NCBI RefSeq assembly: GCF_015752315.1
Contig: NZ_JADOVJ010000001.1
Coordinates: forward strand, 3,650,501-3,714,500
From: Nocardioides luteus
GTDB lineage: Bacteria; Actinomycetota; Actinomycetes; Propionibacteriales; Nocardioidaceae
Direction: 5' to 3'
Length of the DNA: 64,000 bases
In this document: in pieces, positions 27,717-35,357 of the stretch
Position numbering within the stretch: the stretch's first letter is position 1
Layout: each line of letters opens with the position of its first letter
Translations under genes and position numbers: made by a program
Notes under the pieces: generated by a model
Database searches by the model: none
What the model saw: only the letters and a program-made list of their open reading frames with translations
What the model was told of the DNA's origin: nothing

Positions 27717-28775
27717 TCATGACCCTGGCCGTCGTGCGAACCGCTGCTGCAGCAGCACGGCGGCGACGATGATCAGGCCCTTGGTGAAGACCTGGGCGGA
27801 GATCGAGAGGTTGTTGATCACGAACACGTTGGTGAGGGTCGTGAAGATCAGCACCCCGAAGACGGTGCCGACGATGGTGCCGCGCCCACCGGTCAGCAGG
27901 GTGCCGCCGATGACGACCGCCGCGATGGCGTCGAGCTCGTATCCCCCGCCGTGCGTGGCACTGCCGGTCGTGGTGCGGCTGACCAGCATGACCGCGGCGA
28001 TGCCGCAGCAGAGGCCGAGGAGCACGTAGAGGAGCACCGTGTGGCGGCGTACGTTGATGCCGGCCAGCCGCGAGGCCTCCGGGTTGCCGCCGATGGCCAA
28101 AGTGCGCCGGCCGAAGGTGGTGCGGTTGAGCAGCACCCAGCCGGTCACGGCGACGATCACGAAGATCCAGATCAGCACCGAGATGCCCAGGATGTCTCGG
28201 GAGAACGCGGCGGTGAAGTCCGGCACGCTGACGATCTGGGTCTTGCGCGCGGAGATGATCTCGGCCAGACCGCGGGCGCTGGCCATCATCGCCAGGGTTG
28301 CGATGAACGGCACCACGCCCCCGTACGCGATCAGCAGCCCGTTGATCAGGCCGGCGCCCGCGCCGACCAGGACGGCGGTGGTGACGATGAAGATCCAGTG
28401 GATGTCGTTGGCCATCGCCTGCGTCGACAGCGTCGTGCACCAGACCGAGGCGAGCGCGACCAGCGCACCCACCGAGAGGTCGATGCCGCCGCCGGTGATG
28501 ACGAACGTCATCCCGATGCTGACCACGCCGATCACCGCGGCGAGGCGCAGGATCGTCATCACGTTGTCGACCGAGGCGAACCGCTCGCCACCGGAGACGA
28601 CGCCGACCAGGGCCAGCAGCGCCAGCGCCACGACCAGGCCGAGGTTGTGGCCCGCCGCGCTACGCAGCAGCTGACTGAGACCACCGGGCTCGGCCCGGCG
28701 GCCGTTGGCCGCCTCCTTCTCGACCCTGGCCGTGTCCGCCGGGGTCACAGCAGCGTCTGTGGGCGTGTCGCTCAT
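27717..28775 (-). CDS. sugar ABC transporter permease (RbsC type)
   Basis: A 352-residue membrane protein with about ten hydrophobic segments and the BPD_transp_2 features GIDLSVGALVAL and AIGGNPEASRLAGI, the coupling loop for the ATPase, plus GGTLLTGGRGTIVGT. The ATG is preceded by GGAGAGG. Its start overlaps the stop of the ATPase gene by four bases, so the importer subunits are translated together. Confidence 0.92.
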   Translation of the reverse strand: MSDTPTDAAVTPADTARVEKEAANGRRAEPGGLSQLLRSAAGHNLGLVVALALLALVGVVSGGERFASVDNVMTILRLAAVIGVVSIGMTFVITGGGIDLSVGALVALASVWCTTLSTQAMANDIHWIFIVTTAVLVGAGAGLINGLLIAYGGVVPFIATLAMMASARGLAEIISARKTQIVSVPDFTAAFSRDILGISVLIWIFVIVAVTGWVLLNRTTFGRRTLAIGGNPEASRLAGINVRRHTVLLYVLLGLCCGIAAVMLVSRTTTGSATHGGGYELDAIAAVVIGGTLLTGGRGTIVGTVFGVLIFTTLTNVFVINNLSISAQVFTKGLIIVAAVLLQQRFARRPGS

Positions 28776-30331
28776 GCGACCTCTCCTTCCATCACGAGGT
28801 CCAGGACCTTCGACTCGTCGATCTCGGTGGCGGGTCCCTCGTGGACGACGGAGCCCTCGCTGATGACGAGGACCCGGTCGGCGAGACCGAGCACCTCCTC
28901 CACCTCGCTGGACACCACGACCACGGCGACGCCTTCGTCGGCCAGGCGGCGGACGAGGTTGTAGATCTCGGTGCGTGCCCCGACGTCGACGCCCCGGGTG
29001 GGCTCGTCGAGGAGCAGCACCTTGCAGTCGCGCAGCAGCCACCGGGCGAGCACGACCTTCTGCTGGTTCCCGCCGGACAGGTTGCGGACCGGCCGGTCCA
29101 CCCCGGCAGGACGTACGTCGAGCGAGCGACTGAGCTCCTCGGCGGCACGGCGCTCGGCGCCGTTGTCCAGGAAGCTGGCCTTGGAGAACCTGCTCAGGGA
29201 CGAGACGGTCACGTTGCGGTAGACCGCCTGGTCGAGCAGCAGCCCCTGGCTCTTGCGCTCCTCGGGAGCCAGCCCGATCCCGGCGGCCACGGCGGCGCGG
29301 ACCGAGCCGCGGCGCAGCCGGCGGCCGTTGACGGTGACCGTGCCGGCGCTGGAGCGGCGAGCGCCGTAGATGGTCTCGAGGATCTCCGAGCGGCCGGAGC
29401 CGACCAGGCCGGCCAGGCCGACGATCTCGCCGGCGTGGACGCGCAGGTCGACGTCGTGGAAGCGGTCGCCGGACAGGCCGCTGGCCTCGAGCACCGGGGT
29501 GGCGTCCCGACCGGGTCGCGTCGTGGGGCGGTCGGGGAAGACGTACTCGATCTCGCGGCCGGTCATGAGCGTGATCAGCTCCCGGGTCGGGGTCTCCGCG
29601 ACGGAGAGCCCGGTGGCCACGGTGCGGCCGTCCTTGAGGACCGTGATCCGGTCGCCGATCTGCCGGATCTCCTCGAGGCGGTGGGAGATGTAGATGATCG
29701 CGACGCCCTCCGCGGTGAGGCCGCGGACCACCCGGAAGAGGTTGTCGACCTCCTCCTGGTCGAGGACCGCCGACGGCTCGTCGAGGATGAGCAGACGGGT
29801 GTCGTGGGAGAGAGCCCGCGCCATGCTGACGATCTGCTGCCCGGCCGGCGAGAGGTCACCGACCAGGCGGTTCGGGTCGACCTCGCTGTGGCCGAGCCGC
29901 GCCAGCAGCGTACGCACCCGCTGGGTCGCCTCGGCGCGGCGGCTGAACCCGGCGGTGGCGAGCTCGTGGCCGAGGAAGATGTTCTCGGTCACGGTGAGCC
30001 CCGGCACCAGGTCGAGCTCCTGGTAGATCGTCGAGATGCCGAGCTTCATGGCGGCGACCGGGGTGGCCAGCCTGACCGGCTCGCCCTCCCAGAGGATCTC
30101 CCCCTCGTCGGGCTGGTACGCCGCCGAGAGCACCTTGATCAGGGTCGACTTGCCGGCACCGTTCTGCCCGAGCAGGCAGTGCACCTCGCCGGCGCGGACG
30201 TCGAGGTCGACACCGCCGAGGGCGAGCACGCCGGGGAACCGCTTCACGATCCCGCTCATCTCCAGCAGTACGCCACCCCCTTCCGTGCCGGCGGTGGGGC
30301 CGTCGGGCGACGGCGTCGGGGTCTGGGTCAT
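28772..30331 (-). CDS. sugar ABC transporter ATP-binding protein (RbsA/XylG type, two NBDs)
   Basis: A 519-residue tandem ATPase. NBD1: GQNGAGKST (Walker A, about 54), SPAGQQIVSMARAL (signature), LLILDEPSAVLD (Walker B). NBD2 has the degenerate Walker A GLVGSGRSEI, NLSGGNQQKVVLARWL and LLLDEPTRGVDVGA, as is usual for the carbohydrate-importer family. NBD1 has SPAGQ rather than LSGG, a common variant here. It drives import of a monosaccharide or cyclitol with the permease and lipoprotein. Both ends overlap neighbours by four bases. Confidence 0.93.
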   Translation of the reverse strand: MTQTPTPSPDGPTAGTEGGGVLLEMSGIVKRFPGVLALGGVDLDVRAGEVHCLLGQNGAGKSTLIKVLSAAYQPDEGEILWEGEPVRLATPVAAMKLGISTIYQELDLVPGLTVTENIFLGHELATAGFSRRAEATQRVRTLLARLGHSEVDPNRLVGDLSPAGQQIVSMARALSHDTRLLILDEPSAVLDQEEVDNLFRVVRGLTAEGVAIIYISHRLEEIRQIGDRITVLKDGRTVATGLSVAETPTRELITLMTGREIEYVFPDRPTTRPGRDATPVLEASGLSGDRFHDVDLRVHAGEIVGLAGLVGSGRSEILETIYGARRSSAGTVTVNGRRLRRGSVRAAVAAGIGLAPEERKSQGLLLDQAVYRNVTVSSLSRFSKASFLDNGAERRAAEELSRSLDVRPAGVDRPVRNLSGGNQQKVVLARWLLRDCKVLLLDEPTRGVDVGARTEIYNLVRRLADEGVAVVVVSSEVEEVLGLADRVLVISEGSVVHEGPATEIDESKVLDLVMEGEVA

Positions 30332-31602
30332 CGGGTTCCTCCGTGCAGTTCGGGCAGGTCGGCGAGGACGGTGGGGTCGGAGAGCACCGTCTCGAGGGAG
30401 ACCAGTGCGCCGCCGCGGACCGCGGCGGTCGGGCCGAAGACTGAGATCGCCACCCGGGTGCCGCCGGCGCGCGGCGCGAGGACGTCGGCGGCGAGCCGGG
30501 CCTCGACCGCCGGCCGCAGCCACTCGCCGAGGACGGCGTAGTAGCCGCTGAGCACGACCGTGCCGGGGTTGAGCGTGTTGACCAGGACGGCGGCGCCGGT
30601 CCCGAGCCAGGTCCCGACCTCGTCCAGCGCGGCCAGGGTGCGGCCGTCGGCGAGCCGGGCCCGCTCGACCAGGGTGGCGAGCCGCTCCTCCAGGGTCAGC
30701 GCCGGGTCGCGGATCGGGTCGTCGGGGTCGGTGGCGGCCTCGAGCAGCGCCCGCAGACCCACCACGGTCTCCCAGCAGCCCGTGCGGCCGCAGCCGCAGA
30801 GGCGGCCGCGTGGGTCGACCGGGAGGTGGCCGATCTCGCCTGCCCAGCCGTGCCGGCCCGGCGCGACCCGGCCGCCGCTGACGACCGCGCCGCCGAGGCC
30901 CACCTCGCCGTAGAGCACCACCATGTCGGCGCGGTCGTCGTCTGTGAGGTCGAGCTCGGCGGTGGCCGCGAGGTTGGCCTCGTTGGCCACGCGCACCGGA
31001 GGCACCGGCTCGGCAGGGGTGGCGGCCAGCCGCCGGCGTACGTCCTCGACGACGTCGATGTCGCGCCAGCCGAGGTTGGGGGCGAGCGTGACCCGCTCGG
31101 TGGTGGCGTCGACGAGGCCGGCGACCCCGACGGTGATGCCGGCGACGGTGGCGCCGGCGGTCCGGGCCTCGGCGAGGGCATCGGCGATGAGGCCGGCGAG
31201 CTCGGCCAGCACACCCTCTGGCGGGAGGTTCCGGCCGTCGATGCCGCGGCGGGCCTCGGCGATCACGGTCCCGGCCAGGTCGAGGGCGACGACGGCGAGG
31301 TGGTCGACGTTGATCTCCGCGCCGATCCCGCACACCGAGCGGCCGACGAGCCGGACCTGGACGCCGGGGCGACCGGCGCCACGACGGTCGCCGTCCTCGC
31401 GGCAGACCAGCCCAAGCTCGGCGAGCTCGTCGACCAGGCCGTTGGCGACCGACCGGGTCAGCCCGGTCTCCTCGGCCAGGCGCCCCCGCGTGCGCGGGCC
31501 GCGGTCGCGCAGCGACCGCAGGAGCAGGCCCATGCGGGCGGTCCGCACGGCGGCCGGGTCGGCGGTGGCGGAGACCCGCACGGTGATGTCTGCGTCGCGC
31601 AC
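30328..31602 (-). CDS. ROK family transcriptional regulator of the ABC/EBO operon
   Basis: A 424-residue protein: an N-terminal winged helix (about 25-75; RGRLAEETGLTRSVANGLVDEL) joined to a ROK sugar-kinase-like domain. The zinc motif CGCGRTGCWE follows GHLPVDPRGRL. Typical ROK repressors (NagC, XylR, Mlc) bind AT-rich inverted repeats and release them with sugar. Being first gene of the unit and overlapping the ATPase by four bases, it is probably autoregulated. A matching inverted repeat lies at 31735-31755. The kinase site looks degenerate, so it is a regulator rather than a kinase. Confidence 0.9.
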   Translation of the reverse strand: MRDADITVRVSATADPAAVRTARMGLLLRSLRDRGPRTRGRLAEETGLTRSVANGLVDELAELGLVCREDGDRRGAGRPGVQVRLVGRSVCGIGAEINVDHLAVVALDLAGTVIAEARRGIDGRNLPPEGVLAELAGLIADALAEARTAGATVAGITVGVAGLVDATTERVTLAPNLGWRDIDVVEDVRRRLAATPAEPVPPVRVANEANLAATAELDLTDDDRADMVVLYGEVGLGGAVVSGGRVAPGRHGWAGEIGHLPVDPRGRLCGCGRTGCWETVVGLRALLEAATDPDDPIRDPALTLEERLATLVERARLADGRTLAALDEVGTWLGTGAAVLVNTLNPGTVVLSGYYAVLGEWLRPAVEARLAADVLAPRAGGTRVAISVFGPTAAVRGGALVSLETVLSDPTVLADLPELHGGTR

Positions 31603-31649
31603 GGTGGCCTCCTGTCCGGGTCGTGATGGGTCGCTCGACGACCACGTCC

Positions 31650-31665
31650 TGTGATGGCGGTCACA
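31650..31665 (-). promoter_or_regulatory. perfect CRP/GlxR-type site before the ABC/EBO operon
   Basis: TGTGATGGCGGTCACA matches TGTGA-N6-TCACA at every fixed position. It lies 48 bases upstream of the ROK start and just downstream of the putative -10, a place from which a bound regulator would block transcription. Confidence 0.65.
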
Positions 31666-31685
31666 GAATTCCGTGGCCGAGAGAC

Positions 31686-31714
31686 AAACTAGTGACCCGG
31701 CTCACGTTGTACAA
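31686..31714 (-). promoter_or_regulatory. promoter of the ROK/ABC/EBO operon
   Basis: On the minus strand TTGTAC, a 17-base spacer and TAGTTT form a good sigma-70-type promoter about 80-110 bases upstream of the ROK start. It lies between the ROK-type operator and the CRP-like site. The -35 overlaps a small palindrome, GTTGTACAAC. Confidence 0.55.
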
Positions 31715-31734
31715 CCCTTTCTCGGCGGTTTCTG

Positions 31735-31755
31735 CAAAGTTTCTGGCGAACTTTG
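31735..31755. promoter_or_regulatory. candidate ROK operator
   Basis: CAAAGTT-N7-AACTTTG is a perfect 7-base inverted repeat, AT-rich in an otherwise GC-rich genome, about 20 bases upstream of the -35. Length and AT content fit ROK repressor operators. Confidence 0.5.
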
Positions 31756-31785
31756 AAAAGTGATTGGACAAAGTAACCGAAAAGA

Positions 31786-31813
31786 GGCACCCGGCCACTG
31801 CTGGCCGGGTGCC
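31786..31813 (-). terminator. terminator of the PQQ-type dehydrogenase gene
   Basis: A perfect 12-bp stem (GGCACCCGGCCA / TGGCCGGGTGCC) with a 4-base loop lies 21 bases after the dehydrogenase stop. On the minus strand it is followed by TCTTTT, so it should stop that transcript before the ROK/ABC operon promoter. Confidence 0.85.
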
Positions 31814-31834
31814 CCTTTCAGGCGATCGCGAGGG

Positions 31835-33964
31835 TCACTCGCTGGGTGCGATCACCACCTCGTCGCTGCCGGTGAGCGCCGGGATGTCACCCTCGCCCGG
31901 GTCGGTGTACTCCGCCACGAAGACGGCGTTCAGGTCGTCCTGGCCGGGGTCGTGGCCACCAGGGACGCTCGTCACGATCGAGCCGCTGCAGCCGTTGGCG
32001 GTGGACTGCGGGTGGCCGTGCTCGTCGTGGCCCAGGACGTACGTCACCGAGACCCGGTCGCAGTCGACCGGCTGGTCGTCGGTCACCTCGACCTGGAAGT
32101 GCACGGTGTCGCCGAAGTGGAACGCCTCGCCGGGCGCCGGGCTGGTGGTCAGGGTCACCACCGGCACGTCGTTGCCGACGATCACGTCGACGTCGGCCGA
32201 GGCGTGCTTGCCGCGACCCGCCTTGCCCTTGTCCGTGACGGTCAGGGTCGCGCGGTAGGCCCCCGGCTCGGCGTAGGTGTGGGTGGCGGTCTTCCCGGTG
32301 GCGTCGAAGGTGCCGTCACCGTCGAAGTCCCACTGGTAGACGAGCTTGTCGCCGTCGGGGTCGGTCGTCCCGGCGCTGTCGAAGGCGACGGTCAGCGGCG
32401 GCTGGCCGGCGGTCTTGTCGGCGCTGATCACCGGCTTCGGAGAGTGGTTGCCGGTGCGGGCGATGTAGTCGATCCGGGAGACCTGGGCCTCCTCGTTCTC
32501 GCTGAAGTACCCGTCGCCGTACTCGAGCATGTAGAGCGAGCCGTCCTTGCCGAACTCCAGGTCCATCACGTTGTCCGTGGCGAAGGTGGAGAGCACCGAC
32601 TCGATGCCGGTGAGCTCGCCGTCGGCGTCGAGCCGCATGCCCTTGATGTAGTCCCGACTCCACTCCGCGAACAGCGGGATGCCGTCGTAGTACTCCGGCC
32701 AGGCACCGGAGAGCGGGTCCTTCGTCGCCGACTTCCGGAAGTCGTACGCCGGGCCGGCCATCGGGGAGATGCCGCCGGTGCCGAGCTCGGGGAACTGCGC
32801 GGACTGGCCGTAGGTGTACCAGACGGTCGGCTGCGTCACCGGCGGGAGCTGAGTCAGACCGGTGTTGTGCCGGGAGTCGTTGATCGGAGCATCACAGTCG
32901 AACGCCGGCCCGGAGGTCCCGGTCGCGAAGTCGTAGTCGTGATAGGGCAGCTCGGCGGTGGCACACAGCGGCCAGCCGTAGTTGGCCGGCTTCGTGACGA
33001 CGGTCCACTTGCCCTGGCCGGCCGGGCCGCGGTCCGGGTTCGCGGAGGAGGCGTCGGGCGAGTAGTCGGCCACGAAGATGCGGTCGGTCTCTCGGTCGAT
33101 CTCGATCCGGAACGGGTTCCGCAGGCCCATCGCGTAGATCTCCGGACGGGTCTTGTCGGTGCCCGGCGCGAACAGGTTCCCGGCAGGGATGGTGTAGCCG
33201 CCGCCGGCCTTCGGCTTGATCCGCAGGAGCTTGCCGCGCAGGTCGGCGGTGTTGGCCGCCGTACGCCGCGCGTCGAAGGCCGGGCTGCGGTTCTCCCGGT
33301 CGTCGAGCGGGGCGAAGCCGTCGGACTGGAACGGGTCGGTGTCGTCGCCGGTGGCGAGGATCAGGTTGCCCGCGGAGTCGAAGACGATGTCGCCGCCGAC
33401 GTGGCAGCAGCGCCCGCGGTCCACGGGTACGTCGATGATCTGCTGCTCGGTGGACAGGTCGATCTTGCCGCCCGCGTACTGGTAGCGGGAGAGGCGGATG
33501 GCGCCCTTGAACGGCGCGAAGTCGGCGGGCGTGCCGAACTCCGGCGCGTCACCCTCGTTGACGTCCGGCGTGGCCGGGTCGTCGACAGGGGTGTTCATCG
33601 GCGGTGAGTAGTAGACGTAGACCCACTTGTTGGTGCGGCCGTTGTATCCGGGGTCCAGAGCGATGCTCTGCAGACCCTCCTCGTCATGCTGGTAGACGTC
33701 GAACTCGGCGGCGACGCTGTTGACGCCGGTGTCGGCGTCGTTGAGCCAGACCTTCCCGGCCCGGGTGGTGTGGAGGACGTCCCCGTTGGGCAGGACCGCG
33801 AGGTCCATGGGCTCACCGGGACGGTCGTTGAGGGTCACCTTCTCGAAGTCCGTGTCCGGCGGCGGGGCGGCCGTCAGGGCCGCGTCCGCGGACGTCGTGA
33901 GGGGGAGAACCAGGAGCCCTGAGACCACGGTCGTGGCGACGCTCCAGAGGGTGAATCTGCGCAC
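31835..33964 (-). CDS. secreted PQQ-type sugar dehydrogenase with PKD domain
   Basis: A 709-residue exported protein, GTG start with AGGAGA. Signal peptide to about residue 29. The six-bladed beta-propeller of the glucose/sorbosone dehydrogenase family spans about 45-480: PMDLAVLPNGDVLHTTRAGKV, EEGLQSIALDPGY, CCHVGGDIVFDSAGNLILATGDD, YAMGLRNPFRIEID, and MDLEFGKDGSLYMLEYGDGY. A PKD domain follows (about 500-600; GDKLVYQWDFDGDGTFD) and then a C-terminal beta-rich region. It likely oxidises a sugar or glycoside outside the cell or binds it; PQQ ligands cannot be checked by eye. It has its own promoter and terminator, and lies downstream of a ROK regulator. Confidence 0.85.
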   Translation of the reverse strand: MRRFTLWSVATTVVSGLLVLPLTTSADAALTAAPPPDTDFEKVTLNDRPGEPMDLAVLPNGDVLHTTRAGKVWLNDADTGVNSVAAEFDVYQHDEEGLQSIALDPGYNGRTNKWVYVYYSPPMNTPVDDPATPDVNEGDAPEFGTPADFAPFKGAIRLSRYQYAGGKIDLSTEQQIIDVPVDRGRCCHVGGDIVFDSAGNLILATGDDTDPFQSDGFAPLDDRENRSPAFDARRTAANTADLRGKLLRIKPKAGGGYTIPAGNLFAPGTDKTRPEIYAMGLRNPFRIEIDRETDRIFVADYSPDASSANPDRGPAGQGKWTVVTKPANYGWPLCATAELPYHDYDFATGTSGPAFDCDAPINDSRHNTGLTQLPPVTQPTVWYTYGQSAQFPELGTGGISPMAGPAYDFRKSATKDPLSGAWPEYYDGIPLFAEWSRDYIKGMRLDADGELTGIESVLSTFATDNVMDLEFGKDGSLYMLEYGDGYFSENEEAQVSRIDYIARTGNHSPKPVISADKTAGQPPLTVAFDSAGTTDPDGDKLVYQWDFDGDGTFDATGKTATHTYAEPGAYRATLTVTDKGKAGRGKHASADVDVIVGNDVPVVTLTTSPAPGEAFHFGDTVHFQVEVTDDQPVDCDRVSVTYVLGHDEHGHPQSTANGCSGSIVTSVPGGHDPGQDDLNAVFVAEYTDPGEGDIPALTGSDEVVIAPSE

Positions 33965-34015
33965 GGTCCATCTCCTTCTCTCGCTGTCGTGGGAGGGGAA
34001 GCGAGATCGTCCGCG

Positions 34016-34045
34016 AACGTAGCGATGTGACGCCGGTCACGTCAA
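34016..34045 (-). promoter_or_regulatory. promoter of the PQQ-type dehydrogenase gene
   Basis: TTGACG, an 18-base spacer and TACGTT on the minus strand, about 50-80 bases upstream of the GTG start. A CRP-like site lies inside the spacer. Confidence 0.6.
34026..34041. promoter_or_regulatory. CRP/GlxR-like site inside the dehydrogenase promoter
   Basis: TGTGACGCCGGTCACG fits TGTGA-N6-TCACA with one mismatch and lies mainly between the -10 and -35 hexamers, a repressing position. It is the third such site upstream of a carbohydrate unit in the window. Confidence 0.55.
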
Positions 34046-34049
34046 GCGA

Positions 34050-34080
34050 CTTGCGTTCTTTCGCAAGAAGATTTCGAAAG
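34050..34080. promoter_or_regulatory. overlapping inverted repeats upstream of the dehydrogenase promoter
   Basis: CTTGCG-N6-CGCAAG (34050-34067) overlaps CTTTCG-N11-CGAAAG (34058-34080). They lie directly upstream of the -35 and 40 bases after the stop of the second ROK gene. They are a candidate operator for that ROK protein. Confidence 0.45.
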
Positions 34081-34121
34081 GCGGGACGATAGAGGCCCTC
34101 TGGAGCGGTCGGGCGTCGGGT

Positions 34122-35327
34122 TTACGCCTCCGCGCTGCTGGGCGCGTACACCGAGGCGCTGATCAGGTGAGCGGCACCGATGACACCGCCCTCGTCCCCC
34201 AGCTCGCTGAGCACGATCGGGAGGTTGCCGGTGGCCAGCGGCAGCGAGCGGCGGTAGGTCACGCTGCGGATCTCGGCGAGCAGCCCGTGGCCCAGCTTGC
34301 TGACCCGGCCGCCGATGACGATGAGGCCGGGGTTGAAGAACGAGACCAGGCTGGCGAGCACCTGGCCGATGCGGTGGCCGCTCTCCCGGATGAGCTGGAC
34401 CGCCTGGGCGTCACCCCGTGCCACCGCGATGGCGATGTCCTCGGCGCTCAGCTCACCCTTCTCGGCGAGCAGCTCGGCCAGCACCGGGGAACGTCCGGAA
34501 CGGGCCGCGGCGAGCGCCTCGCGGGCCAGCGCCGCTCCCCCGGAGAACGCCTCCAGGCAGCCGGTGTTGCCGCAGGCGCAGGTGGGGCCGAAGTCCTCGA
34601 CCCGGATGTGGCCGATGTCGCCGGCGCAGCCGTCGACGCCACGGTAGAGCTCGCCGTCGACGACGATCCCGCAGCCGATGCCGGTGCCGATCTTGACGTA
34701 GAGGAAGTCGCGGGCGGTGCGGGCGACACCGGCGTGCTGCTCCCCCGCGGCGAGCACGTTCACGTCGTTGTCGAGCACGACCGGACAGCCCAGCTCGCGG
34801 GCAACCGCGTCCCGTACGGGATAGCCGTCCCAGCCGGGCATGATCGGCGGCGAGACGGACACGCCGCGGTGGAAGTCGACCGGCCCGGGTACGCCGACCC
34901 CGGCACCCATCGGCTGGGTGACACCGTGCTCGTCCAGGAGCGCGCGTACCTCGTCGAGCGCGGTCGCCAGCACCTTCTCCGGGCCGCTGCGGATGTCGCA
35001 CGTCCGGGTGCGGGTGCCGATCACCGAGAGCCGTCCGTCGGTGAGGCCGACCGACATGCTGGTCGCGCCGATGGAGATGCCGACGAACCGGATGTCCGGC
35101 GCGAGGTCGACCAGGGTCGAGCGGCGACCGCCGCGAGAGGCCGCCGGCCCCACCTCGTGGGCCATGCCCAGCTCGGTGAGCCGGCCGACCTCGGCCGCGA
35201 TCGTGGTGCGGGAGACGTTCAGCCGGTCGGCGAGCTGCACTCGCGACAGTGGGCCCTCGTCACGGAGCTGGGCGAGCAGCCGGGCCTGCATGGAGGTCTC
35301 GGCCCTGCCGGCGAGTGAATGGCGCAT
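34122..35327 (-). CDS. ROK family transcriptional regulator, second copy
   Basis: A 401-residue protein with a winged helix (about 15-65, SRVQLADRLNVSRTTIAAEVGRL) and a full ROK domain: VGVPGPVDF, DNDVNVLAAGE, KIGTGIGCGIVVDGELYRG, AGDIGHI and the zinc motif CACGNTGCLEAF. The kinase-type residues are well preserved (Asp in DND; Glu of the AGEIGH motif is Asp here), so it may bind or even phosphorylate sugar. The ATG at 35327 has AGGA eight bases upstream and is preferred to a GTG 24 bases further up. It lies between ftsY and the dehydrogenase gene, which it probably controls. Confidence 0.88.
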   Translation of the reverse strand: MRHSLAGRAETSMQARLLAQLRDEGPLSRVQLADRLNVSRTTIAAEVGRLTELGMAHEVGPAASRGGRRSTLVDLAPDIRFVGISIGATSMSVGLTDGRLSVIGTRTRTCDIRSGPEKVLATALDEVRALLDEHGVTQPMGAGVGVPGPVDFHRGVSVSPPIMPGWDGYPVRDAVARELGCPVVLDNDVNVLAAGEQHAGVARTARDFLYVKIGTGIGCGIVVDGELYRGVDGCAGDIGHIRVEDFGPTCACGNTGCLEAFSGGAALAREALAAARSGRSPVLAELLAEKGELSAEDIAIAVARGDAQAVQLIRESGHRIGQVLASLVSFFNPGLIVIGGRVSKLGHGLLAEIRSVTYRRSLPLATGNLPIVLSELGDEGGVIGAAHLISASVYAPSSAEA

Positions 35328-35357
35328 ACCGGCGATCCTGCCATGCGGCACCTGCTG

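Noticed and set aside
15539..31602. A standard myo-inositol catabolic (iol) operon
   Set aside because: IolD, IolB, IolC and IolJ are not present; the Ebo genes and UbiA-type enzyme fit biosynthesis better, although an inositol-type substrate for the importer remains possible.
28772..31645. Reading the ABC ATPase frame as a 957-residue protein
   Set aside because: The first 438 residues are Arg/Pro-rich antisense-like sequence overlapping the ROK gene; the ATG at 30331 starts the true protein.
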